Shown piece by piece: positions 37,820-49,526 of a stretch of 49,526 nucleotides of DNA. The stretch comes from Rhizophagus sp. LPA8_4_AMF. Lineage: Eukaryota > Glomeromycota > Glomeromycetes > Glomerales > Glomeraceae. The position numbers and the translations under genes are program-made. Within the stretch, counting starts at the first letter, position 1, and every line of letters begins with the position of its first letter. Where the stretch lies: the NCBI GenBank assembly GCA_021464525.1, contig JADRCO010000139.1:1-49526 (forward strand). Direction: 5' to 3'. The notes beneath the pieces are model-generated. The model made no database searches. It was not told the origin of the DNA and worked only from the letters and a program-made list of their open reading frames with translations.

Positions 37820-40800
37820 TTACGAATAAATATCTTTCTGGGCAACTTTGTCTTGACTAATAAAAGTACGCCCTTGTTCTACACCAGGAACCAAATAAGA
37901 AATATCGTCCCATGGATGACGATATAAACCTTGTTTAAGTCTCTTTTGATCAAGATAATGTCCTAAAAATTGGAGTAATTCATCATATTATTATGTAAAT
38001 AATTCGAGAAAATCGATAGACAAAATAAATACTTACCAGTGAAACCAATACTTCTCCCTAATACGAATAATCCATTTAAAGCTCCGATCGTAATATATTC
38101 TTCTGCCTCTTCTCTACTAAAAGCACCAGATTCTCTTAATAAGTCAACGAAACAAACTGCAATTGCACCATCAAGGTTAAGAATTAAAGAATCTTTTTTG
38201 GCAGTAGTAATTTCTTCAACAGCTAAAGCATAATCAAGCAAAGGTGTTGCTGGAAAATTTCTTTTGGCATAATCTTTAATTATTTCAACACGAAGATCAG
38301 GGTTATTACGAGATTTAATTTTATGTCCTATGCCGAGAATTCTGAATTAAACGAAATGATCAGAACAAAGTATGTCAAGAATTTTGGCAATAAAAAAAAT
38401 TAAAATAACTTACAATTTGTTTTGTCTACGCATGGAATCCACAAATTCTCGAGGTGTCAAGCTTTTGTCATATGCACTCGTAAATAATTCAGCTGCTCCA
38501 TCAAGAGCACCACCAAATCTATCTCCCTATAAAAATTATATATAAAATTTAACAAATATGATGCAAAAAAAAAACGAGTTACATATTGTAAAAACGCTTA
38601 ACATACAATTGTTAGAAGACCAGAACATAAACTTGATATAAGATCTTTTCCTGCTCGAGCAGTAACAATAGTATTGTGAGCACTAAATTTTTTTTTTTTA
38701 AAAAAAATTATTTTTTAGCCAAAGAAATAAATTTAATCAATTAAAAATAATCATAAAATTATACCCAGAGACAGCAGGACCATGATCTGCGGTCAACATA
38801 AGTATCATTTCAATGAATTTACAAGCATATTCCGGTAATCTTCTCTTGAACCATAATAAACTCAAAACTCCACCAATACCAATATTTTCCTTAAATACAT
38901 CAGAAATCCTCATTCCTGCATATAATAATTCTTGACCACGGTCATCACAAATAGTGGACACGAAACTTGCAGGTTTTCGAACCAAACCAATTTCTTGTGC
39001 CCAAGAATAATCAATAGGTATTTTAGGTGTTTCGGGTTCAGGTGCCACAATAATAGTGCCACCAGAAACAAGTTTCTGAAATGTTTCATGTAATGCCAAG
39101 GGTAATTTTTCAAATGTTTCTGAAACAATTGCCCCAGCTTCTCTAAGAGACTTGTTTTTTGCATCTGAAGTTTCGAGATCTGATTGTGCTAAAGCACCTG
39201 CATGACCAAATTGTACTTCAGTTGTAAACATTTTAGCACAAGTGCCAATACACCAGGCAATTAAAGGTTTTTTGATTCGTCCATCTTTAATAGCTTCACA
39301 TACTTTATACTCTTCAACACCACCAACTTCTCCAAGTAAAACTAAGATTTTGCACTTTGGATCATTCTCAAAACGTAATAAATGATCAATAAAAGTTGAT
39401 CCAGGATAACGATCACCACCAATTGCAATTCCTTCATAAACACCATCTGTTGTTCTTGAAATGATATTATTCAACTCATTGGACATACCACCTGATTTTG
39501 ATACATAAGCAATTGAACCAGGTCTATATAATTTAGACGAAACAATATTATCCATCATTCCACCTGTATTACCAATTTTGAAACATCCTGGTTTAATACC
39601 ACCAACAGTTGCAGGACCAATTATAAGAACACCTCTTTTATTGGCTTCATGAATAATTTGACGAGCACGACGTTCAGGAACACCTTCAGCAATAATGGCA
39701 ATCGTTTTAATTTGATTAGAATATTGAAAGAACTCAAAAGTAGAATCATAAACAGATCGAGAAGAAGCAAAATTCACAACCGTATCAACTTGGGGAAATT
39801 TTTCAATGGCATCTTTTAGATTATTGAAAACATTTAATAAGGTTTCTTTTGTACCCCAATAAAACTTTTGCATGTGATTTCCACCAAATGGATAAATCAT
39901 AGCAGCAACCGAAGGTATCTGGCGTTTACACATATAATCAAAATCCAACATTCCTTGTACAGCACGTGGTTGCATACCATAAACGAAGGTACGCGTTTCA
40001 CTTGTGAAAATTGTATACCAAGGACGTTGGACTATTTCGGGATTTTCAAAGTATGTCATCCTTTCACGTGGATTGGGTATAGGAGTTGTTGGTCTAGAAT
40101 TAGTTTCTTTTGATTCTTCAGAAGTATCATTAGCAGCCTTTTTGCCTTTTGTTGAAGGAGTTGATGTTTCAAAATTTTGACTTTGAATATTGTTTTCTGA
40201 TGAATCAATACTATTATTATTAAGACCTGATCCATGTCCCAACAAAGCTAAAGGTACAATTTCAGTAATATGTGTTTCTGGACCGAAAACACTAATATCC
40301 ACACCAATATCATCCCCTAATTGTCTCATTGCCCTTAACCCTTCTTGATAATTTGGTCCACCACGTCTTACAAAGATCTTAACTTTATGAGCGATTAAAG
40401 GTTGTTTAAATTCTTGTAAAGCACGGATCAAACCTTTAAAAGTTACAGCAACATTGGTGAAATTGGCAATACCACCACCTATAATTAAGATTTTTCCATC
40501 AGGGTGCGGTACAGGATTTCGAGTCATCAAATCAAAAATTGTTTTCGCATATTCATAAGTTTGTGTTTCAGTTGGAGCTCCAGAATATTCACCATAATTG
40601 GCAAGTTCATGTGCAAAACCTAATGCGGCAATCGCATCACTTTTAAATATAATACGAGAATTAATAATTCGTTAGGATATGATTATATGATATATGTATG
40701 TATATTTATTATATTTTACCTGTAAACGACCGAAGCACCCCCACCAGCAATCATTGTCCATATCCTTCCATCCTTATTTAAAATTGTTAATTTCAATGAT

Positions 40801-41873
40801 GCACCAGTTTTAGAATCTAATTCTTGAATATAAGCTTCCTCTTTTGTTAATTCTCGACCAAATGGAGCAGGAAATTCTATAGGAGGTCCTTGATCAACAT
40901 AAGTCTTAGTTAAATTATCATTAACTGCAAGACCTATGTTTTTCGGAGCACGAGCAATAGCCCATTTTGGTCCAACCTCAAATTCTCCTGTTTGATCCAA
41001 TTTTGCAGCCAAATCAAGATAGAATATTTTAGGAGCATCTTCAGTAGAAGTAGGATCAAGTACCACCAATGGGTTGATCTCAAGATATGTAAATTGTAAA
41101 TCAACATACACGGCATATAAGCGAGATATAAAATCTACCAAGACATCTTTCTTTTCGACTGGAACATTAACTAATAGTTTATCTTTGATTTCTTGAGAGC
41201 TTGGGTATGTTTCATTCACAGGGATTAAAAGTTTTAATGCTTTAGCGTCAACATCACCAACTTCAATACCACCCTCATGGGTGAATAAAATATAATCACC
41301 ATCACGAACTGAATTTATATTAATATAATATTCAGTATCTGAAGGATGTGGTACAAATGGTTCAACAAGAAAAGTTTTCAAAACTCCGGTTACATTGTCA
41401 ACCTGAACAAATAAATTAATTTTAACTAAATCATTTGGCAGTGTTTAATATTAGGTGTCTATATATAAATTGAAACATCAATTCTTGAGATTTACCTTAA
41501 CTTCTTTGCCAGCTTTTTCAGTAATCCATTCTTTAATCTGTTGCCAATCGGAGTTTAACAATAATAATCCAGATTTACCTCGTCTTTTTATAAGCTGATC
41601 AGGTTTAACTACTAATTTATCAGTTAACAACCATGGGTGTGTTTGCTCAAGAACATTAAGAGTTTGTTGAACGTGATTACTGAAAGCTAAAGGAGGATTA
41701 TTAATGGAAGTATCATTTAGTATAGAAATATCGAAAGTAACATGAGCTACTTTAGTAGCCGGTGGAACAAATTTAGAATTAGAAATGTCACTTTCGAATA
41801 GAGAAGGAGAACGTAAAAGCCAATAAGCTAATAATAATTTTCCATCATATTCTCTAATGGCTTTCGCAGACAT
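37820..41873 (-). CDS. ACLY: ATP-citrate lyase, single-chain form
   Basis: Seven exons (41873-41496, 41402-40720, 40639-38765, 38682-38607, 38526-38414, 38341-38037, 37962-37820) encode 1190 residues. The N-terminal ATP-grasp part begins [17 protein letters not shown], with [18 protein letters not shown] and YLEINPLVV. The CoA-binding and ligase part follows ([15 protein letters not shown]), then a disordered Ser/Asn/Thr linker near 490-540. The phospho-accepting histidine lies in [10 protein letters not shown] near 830. The C-terminus is the citrate-synthase-like module ([25 protein letters not shown]). The enzyme makes cytosolic acetyl-CoA and oxaloacetate from citrate, ATP and CoA. Ascomycetes split it into two genes; the fused animal-like form is seen here. 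It is divergent to an aspartate aminotransferase, 382 bases apart. Confidence 0.96.
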
Positions 41874-42255
41874 AATTAATTTTTATTAAATTAAATTTTT
41901 TTAATTAGAAAGAAAAAATTTCACAATTAAAGGGAAGAGAAAAAAATTTTTTTTTTTTTTCGTAAAATCACGTAAAATTTAAATTTATGTTGTTAAGGTT
42001 TAGTTGCAGATCATCCCAGTGTTTGGGGTGGGAGTATTTTTTACTGATCATTCCTAAATTTTTCTCGAATGCAATTAAAAAAATATCAAGAAAATTCGGT
42101 TTAGACTATTTGTTGACGTCATAAAATAGATTATCTGCATTTACATTGTAATACCAAAAAAAAAAAAATAAAAAAAAATAAATAAAAAAAAGGCAATTCA
42201 TTTTATTCATTTTTTTTTTTTTTTTTCATATTATATCATTATCTTTTTATTTAAA
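41874..42255. promoter_or_regulatory. divergent promoter between ATP-citrate lyase and aspartate aminotransferase
   Basis: These 382 bases hold both start regions. Poly-T/poly-A tracts lie close to each gene (41946-41959; about 42155-42190 and 42211-42226). The middle has a GC-richer stretch at about 42010-42035. No known factor site is certain. Confidence 0.5.
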
Positions 42256-44138
<1,883 letters not shown>

Positions 44139-44244
44139 AATCGAATAGACATTATACCATATAAAGATTATTTATTTATTATTATGAATTTACACATTTG
44201 TATCTCCATAAGAAAAAAAGATGCATAATAAAATACATACACAC

Positions 44245-44265
44245 ATATATATATATATATATATA
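44245..44265. repeat. AT dinucleotide microsatellite
   Basis: An uninterrupted AT run of about 21 bases just past the aminotransferase gene. Confidence 0.8.
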
Positions 44266-44365
44266 CAATAAATGATATGCGCTAAATAATTTAAGCTGCA
44301 ATTTGACTGCTATAGATTGAACCGTTGTTGATGAATATCCTGTTGAAGAGTAAATCTGTAGAAAA

Positions 44366-44628
44366 CCAATTTGACTGACAGAAAAATTCATTTGACTGGG
44401 CAGACTGGAAGATAAAAAAATTAACTGATAGAAAAAACAAGTTGACTGGCAGATAAACAATTTGATTGACAGAAAATCCATTTAACTGACACCATTTGAC
44501 TGACAGAAAATCCATTTGACTGACACCATTTGACTGGCAGATAAACAATTTGTCTGACAGAAAAACAATTTGCCTAGCAGATAAACAATTTTACTGGCAG
44601 AAAAACCAATTCGGCCGGCAGATAATCC
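44366..44628. repeat. degenerate tandem repeat, unit about 20-22 bases
   Basis: About a dozen imperfect units of the type TTTGACTGRCAGAAAANCCA alternate with a variant GACTGGCAGATAAACAAT. Some units are merged or shortened (CTGACACCATTTGACTGACA). Short frames on the minus strand across it merely translate the repeat and are not genes. Confidence 0.85.
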
Positions 44629-46241
44629 ATAGAATTGAATTGTGCTTCGCTAATGGTGTAGGACTGTAGGCCATGCCAGATTTTCTGTCGTAAGATTCAC
44701 GGATATCCATGATTGTGCACTAACAATTCATACAGTAGTATATAATAAGTTAATAACCTAATGGCTCATTGTCTCATGACAGCATATGGCAATTTTGTTG
44801 ATGGCGCATTGCCAATTTTCCATACTTGTTTTTTTGTGGCTTATTACACAGAATGAACGAAATGAATGAATTTTTTAATTATATTCCTAAATTAACCGAA
44901 AAAAAAAATATTTTGGCAAAATACTGTATATTGATTTTTTAACAAGCGAATATAACGAATGAAAAAACGTCAATTACAATATACTTTTTATTCAGTTTAA
45001 AAAAAGTTAGTTTAAAGTTCTTAACCGCAGCAAGGAATGTGATCGGTATACCCTTGAAAATTCAAATGATCTCATATGACCTAAATCTTTTAGTGTCAAT
45101 GGAGCACTGACCAACTGCCAACTAAAAATTAATTGATGTAAACCCATTGTTTATTTTTAATGCCTTTTTTACTAAAATCTTTTTGTTTATATTAATGTAT
45201 TTTTATCCTTTTTAAACTGAGTGGAAATCGATCATTGGTTATTAAAAAAAAAAAAAATGGCGGAAAATTTTACTGGAAAAAAATTGTAAATGACTTTAAA
45301 GATTATAATGATACGAAAAAAGTTTATAGAAAAGTTTATAATAGTTTATTCAGTAATAGTTAAAAAAAAGAATTTATAATAAGTTAAAGAAAAGTTTTTG
45401 TAATAGTTAAAAGTTTTTAAATAGTTTATCATAGTTTTGTAATAGTTAAAAATAGTTTATCGATTACCGACATTATAATAATTTTAATTTTAACATTACT
45501 TACATGTTGAGTCGCAATCACGCTTTAAATTCTACGTTTATCATATAGTTAGTTTATAATAGTTTTATAAATAATTAAAATTAATATTTAATAGTTAAAA
45601 GTTTAATAGTTAAAAAGACAAATTACAATAATTTATAAATTACAATAGTTAATTATAATAGTTTCAATTCAATTAGAGTCTAGAACTTTTTTTTTAACAA
45701 TTATGTATAATTCGGAAGCAAAAATTAATAATTTGACAGTAAAAAAATAAAGACCAATGAATCCTTTTTAACATCCCAAGAGATAACTGATAATCTGAAT
45801 GAAAGTTACCCACATTTCTGTATCACTAATCTGATAAAAATTAAATTAAATGGATTCAATATAATGAATACCATAAATGGTAAAATGACGCATTCCATGG
45901 AAAACCCGAATAAAAGAAAATGATTAGGTAAACAAAACAAATCTTTGTATTTGTAATTACCTTCTTTTATTTTTTTATTTTGATTAATAAACATAAATAA
46001 TGAAGCAATCTGAGAGGTCTAGACCGGGCTAACTTCTGGTTACTCCTTTATAAAAAAGGAAACTTATACAGTAATAATATAAATATTTATTTTTTTGATC
46101 TTATGTAGGGTAGTAAATGCGGAGATTATTTTTTAGATTTGTTTATTACATTTTACCTCAATGAAAACTAAAATATTTAATTAAACATACATAGATATGT
46201 TCAAACGTTCGCATTTTTTATAAAGAAAATAAAAATTTATT

Positions 46242-46243
46242 TG

Positions 46244-46276
<33 letters not shown>

Positions 46277-46277
46277 T
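46242..46277. repeat. AT-rich microsatellite
   Basis: A run of about 36 bases of AT dinucleotide broken once by G (ATATGTATAT). Confidence 0.75.
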
Positions 46278-47132
46278 CTTTTTTTTATTGATTTATTTAT
46301 TTATTTACATGATTCTTATGACATATATTTTTTCTTATGTTTCCTTTTAATAAAGCTCTTTAAAATTATTTTGATTTAAACAAAACAAAAAAGCCTTAAA
46401 AAAAGTTATTGTTATTAGGCGACCTTTTTTTTTTTAAAAGGTAAAAAATGGCATAAACGGCATAAACTTTAAAAAAAGTCGGCGCTTAAATTACCGTTAC
46501 ACTACCTTTTAAATCGTAGATCACGGTTAATTGCCTATTTCACATGACTTTTCATACGAAAAAAAAAAGACTTTTTTTAGTGATTACGCCCTTTTTAGAT
46601 CTCAATAGACCTCAATTAGAATAAAAGATCCAAATAAATATCCTGTTATAAAATAAATAAATAACTTGATTTAGAAATTTAATTTTTGGTTACGTTTTTT
46701 AATGATTTAAACTTTAAAATTTTAAAACAAAAGATCAAAGAAGCGCGCGTGCTTGCTTTGTTTATATCACAAGGAGACGTTATTATTACCTTATCGTTCC
46801 TGTTACATTTACGGAACGGAAAAACCTATTAGTGAATTATAATATTCAATTCGAAAAGAAATTAAATTATAATTAGTAAAGGTTATAAAATTATTAAGGA
46901 TCAAATTTACGATGTTCATTTTAATAACAACGAAGGGTTATTAATTCTTAAATTTATTTTTTTTTTTTTTTTTTGACATTAAATATCATGATTATTTTTT
47001 CTTCTTGTAAAAATGTAAATGTAAATGGTTATACAATAAAAAGGTTTTACAAAGAAATTTTGTTTTTTTTTTTTGTTTTTTTTTCTTAAAAAAAAGGAGG
47101 GAATTTTTTTGGTAGAGAACAATTTTTTTTTT

Positions 47133-47231
47133 GTGTGAGAAAAATTGAGAGAAAAATTATGTGAGAAAAATTATGTGAGGGAAAATTATGTGAGAGGAAA
47201 TTATGTGAGAGGTAATTATGAAAATTATGTG
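47133..47231. repeat. short tandem repeat, unit about 15 bases
   Basis: Five or six tandem units of GTGAGAAAAATTAT with single-base changes in the purine part (GAGGGAAAATTAT, GAGAGGAAATTAT, GAGAGGTAATTAT). The unit changes step by step from left to right, as in slippage-born repeats. Confidence 0.85.
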
Positions 47232-47427
47232 TGTGAAGAAAATAAAAAGCTATAAAAGTAAGGAATGAAAAGATGGACAAAAAAAAAAAAATTGTATAAA
47301 TTATAAATTATAAAAAATTTAATAGTAACTCACCAATTAAAATTCCTTCCTTTCCATAATATAATCCCATACCCTGTCCCATTATGTATGTTATGTATGT
47401 ATATATATATAAAATTTCTAACTAAAT

Positions 47428-47429
<2 letters not shown>

Positions 47430-47469
<40 letters not shown>
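47430..47469. repeat. 40-base poly-T tract
   Basis: An uninterrupted run of 40 T, the longest homopolymer in the window. It could be a nucleosome-excluding tract or the A-tail of a reversed retro-insert, but no insert is seen next to it. Confidence 0.85.
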
Positions 47470-47473
<4 letters not shown>

Positions 47474-47953
47474 AAACTATACACAAAAGAATGGTTATGG
47501 TTTATTAAAAGAGAAGAAATATTTAAAAGAGAAAAAAAGAACAATTAATAACCCATATACCAATCATATAATTGTTCTTATAGACAATAATTTCGTATGA
47601 TTATTTTTTTTTGTTATGTGAAATATAACTTGAGCAATTTATCATTAAAATTTACAAAAAAAAGAATGTTTTAAATTGTTTTTAAAAAAAAATGGTGTAC
47701 GAAAATACGAAAATGGATGGAAATAAAAAAAAAAAAAAAGATTTTTTTTTTATATAATGCGGAATATCTGTTAAAATGACGCGTTAATAAATATCACATT
47801 TTTAAATTACAATCAGTTTTTTTTTTTTTTTAACGCGTAAAAAACTTTTTTTGCTCAATCATCAAATCATTTCACTTGAAAAGGTAAAAAGGATGAAAAG
47901 AAAATCTGAGAGAAGAATAAAGTAAAATAAATAAAAAATTTTTTTTTTTTTTA

Positions 47954-49510
47954 TTATGAAATAGAACAGCCACGGGCAAACCACCATTGATCCCGTAAAC
48001 TTGTTATCCATTCTACAATCAATTTTAATCGTTCTCGAACAGATCTTAATTCTAATAATCTATATTTTTCACCTTCAGCTATTGGAATCACGGAAGCAAC
48101 CCAATAAGAAAAATCAGATGGATCATCTGGCATATCTCCATATACTGAATTAAGTCTTTGTAAAAGCCAAGGTGAATTTCCATTACGTAGTGTCTCTATG
48201 AAATCACGTGATATGCCAATTAATTCTGAAGTGGTGTATTCTCTTACTGGATTATTTAATGGGTTACTAGTATTTTGAATTTCTGCACGTCTTAATTCTT
48301 CTCTTTCAATTCTTTCCTCATCTTCAGGACTAATATCATCAACACGTTCAACTCTTCCAATATCATAACCATCTTTTGATCCTTTTTCAATTACTTTAAA
48401 TTTATAAGTACCAATTGTTTCAACAAGAGAACGTCCATCCGCCAAAAATTCTGCTGACCTTATTTCCAACATGGTTCCAAAATCTTGATAAGTATTACTA
48501 CTTGCTAATACCATTCCAAATTGTCTTTGACGTGATTGCATACATCTTCGAATCATTAACCTATATCTTGGTTCAAATACATGAAGGAAACAAGGCATTT
48601 TTGGAAATACTAGAGCATTTGTAACAAAAATTGGAGTATCTTGCATTGTATTAAATAATTCACTTTCCAATAAATATCTTCTTTCAGAATATAAAGATGG
48701 ATATAAAGCTCTTATAAAAGAATAAATAGTTTTGTTTATAGGATGATGTAAATAAGCATTATAATTATGAAGTGGTTGTCTACATATAGGACAGGCTGAA
48801 TTATGATCAAGTGAACGTGTTATACAAGGTTTACAAAAACTATGACCACAAGGAGTAGTTATTGGATCAATAAATAAAGAATAACATATTTGACAATCCA
48901 ATTCAGTCATTAATAATTCTTTGATTTGTCTTATATCAAGATTGCTATCAAATTGTAAATTATTTGATTCTGTACCACCTCTTAAAATATTGGAATTTAT
49001 TAAACCTGACATTCTCGAATTTGATATAACCTCATCATCATCATCTGAATCTGATATATTTTGATAATGATATTCATTTAATAAACGAAAATCATTCTCA
49101 TCATTATTATGATGATTATTATTATTATTATTATGATCTCTTAAATATTGTCTTGTTATTAAAGGTAAAAAGTCCGCTAATTCTTTTCGACTTATATCAG
49201 TTAATTTTTGTAATATTACGTCTGTTTTACAATCAAGTGAATGAGATTTTCCACATCCATAAATAGGACATTTGAATTTTCTATTCAATTGATATGAAGG
49301 ATTTGGAAGACATCCACGACATATAGAATTTCCACATTGAAAAGTGATGGGGTCTGTGAAAACGTTTTGACATTCTGGACATGTTAAATATTGTAAAACT
49401 ACGAGAGCATTCGATATAGTATTATGATCTTCATTTTCCAGAGGGTAAGATTCTGTTGTCATTTGTACATCGTCTTCATTATCTGTATTTAATAATGACA
49501 TTATGTTCAT
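47954..49510 (-). CDS. LONRF-type protein: two RING fingers and a LON substrate-binding domain
   Basis: A single exon of 518 residues, in contrast to the intron-rich neighbours. RING 1 is at about 42-80 (LTCPECQNVFTDPITFQCG...ICRGC...CPIYGC). After an Asn/Asp/His-rich low-complexity stretch comes RING 2 at about 203-240 (DCQICYSLFIDPITTPCGHSF, CKPC, CPICRQP). Residues about 285-510 are a LON N-terminal substrate-binding domain (PIFVTNALVFPKMPCFLHVF, EPRYRLMIRRCM, GTMLEIRSAEF, IGTYKFKVI, GDIGRVE-type end). This is the architecture of LONRF ubiquitin E3 ligases, here without TPR repeats. RING 2 has the full set of zinc ligands for E2 binding; RING 1 is less typical. Substrates are unknown. The first ATG (49510) is used, but the second (49501) is equally possible. 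Confidence 0.93.
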   Translation of the reverse strand: MNIMSLLNTDNEDDVQMTTESYPLENEDHNTISNALVVLQYLTCPECQNVFTDPITFQCGNSICRGCLPNPSYQLNRKFKCPIYGCGKSHSLDCKTDVILQKLTDISRKELADFLPLITRQYLRDHNNNNNNHHNNDENDFRLLNEYHYQNISDSDDDDEVISNSRMSGLINSNILRGGTESNNLQFDSNLDIRQIKELLMTELDCQICYSLFIDPITTPCGHSFCKPCITRSLDHNSACPICRQPLHNYNAYLHHPINKTIYSFIRALYPSLYSERRYLLESELFNTMQDTPIFVTNALVFPKMPCFLHVFEPRYRLMIRRCMQSRQRQFGMVLASSNTYQDFGTMLEIRSAEFLADGRSLVETIGTYKFKVIEKGSKDGYDIGRVERVDDISPEDEERIEREELRRAEIQNTSNPLNNPVREYTTSELIGISRDFIETLRNGNSPWLLQRLNSVYGDMPDDPSDFSYWVASVIPIAEGEKYRLLELRSVRERLKLIVEWITSLRDQWWFARGCSIS

Positions 49511-49526
49511 AGCGGTTCTCTTTTTT

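Larger units (their letters stand above)
44629..47953. other. repeat-rich gene desert
   Basis: About 3.3 kb with no recognisable gene or RNA. From about 45300 to 45670 the sequence repeats the word AATAGTTAAAAGTTT(A) imperfectly many times. The remainder has long poly-A/T runs and short low-complexity frames. The final 100 bases are the 3' flank of the RING-LON gene. Confidence 0.5.

Noticed and set aside
44182-44548. Minus-strand frames with repeated Cys-Gln-Ser words
   Set aside because: They translate the 20-22-base tandem repeat and have no other support.
44366-44628. CRISPR-like array
   Set aside because: Units are degenerate and contiguous, with no unique spacers, and the genome is eukaryotic.
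46005-46065. Possible tRNA-like sequence near a GC-richer spot
   Set aside because: No matching A and B boxes and no cloverleaf could be drawn.

Overview
This is nuclear DNA of a filamentous fungus. The genes are cut by many short introns (about 50-110 bases, GT...AG ends), the sequence is very AT-rich with long poly-A/T runs, and the gene families are fungal: FluG, a Pex30/Spo73-type DysF protein, a fungal PsuG-PsuK fusion and a decayed MATH-BTB gene. The overall look (AT-rich, intron-dense, BTB relics, single-chain ATP-citrate lyase) fits an arbuscular mycorrhizal fungus of the Glomeromycotina, Rhizophagus-like. That placement is inference. No rRNA, tRNA, CRISPR or intact transposase was recognised. 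Exon borders were derived by hand from splice sites, reading phase and family similarity. Every multi-exon gene whose borders I worked out in full closes in frame.

Layout. 0.3-4.6 kb: a DysF protein (-) and, divergently, a membrane-anchored GT5-like glycosyltransferase (+). 5.9-9.2 kb: FluG, an amidohydrolase-glutamine synthetase fusion (+). 9.6-14.8 kb: a 1371-residue NUP214/Nup159-type nucleoporin in 14 exons (-). 15.4-16.3 kb: a frameshifted MATH-BTB relic (+). 17.05-17.75 kb: a small secreted, probably GPI-anchored protein with a Kex2-like site (+). 18.6-21.6 kb: a pseudouridine-degrading PsuG-PsuK fusion whose PsuG half has lost its core (-). 22.5-23.7 kb: a histidine phosphatase (+). 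24.0-26.6 kb: a divergent VPS28 / YIF1 pair. 27.1-29.4 kb: a repeat-like zone with a coiled-coil ORF and decayed frames. 29.7-33.8 kb: MCM4 in 17 exons (+). 34.0-36.0 kb: SF3A3/Prp9 (-). 36.1-36.4 kb: a near-perfect inverted repeat in the next divergent promoter. 36.6-37.5 kb: an unknown Lys/Glu-rich protein (+). 37.8-41.9 kb: single-chain ATP-citrate lyase (-). 42.3-44.1 kb: mitochondrial aspartate aminotransferase (+). 44.1-47.95 kb: a repeat-rich gene desert. 47.95-49.5 kb: an intronless RING-RING-LON protein (-).

Genes alternate in strand, so most neighbours are divergent pairs with short shared promoters. Some pairs make biochemical sense: ACL (oxaloacetate-producing) next to aspartate aminotransferase (oxaloacetate-using), and VPS28 next to YIF1 (both membrane traffic). 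MCM4 stands out because ACGCGT (the fungal MluI cell-cycle box) is clustered upstream of it and in its introns. No wholly new system could be demonstrated. The strongest unusual points are the core-deleted PsuG half fused to an intact PsuK, the animal-like domain order of the nucleoporin, the MCB cluster at MCM4, and the inverted repeat between SF3A3 and its neighbour.
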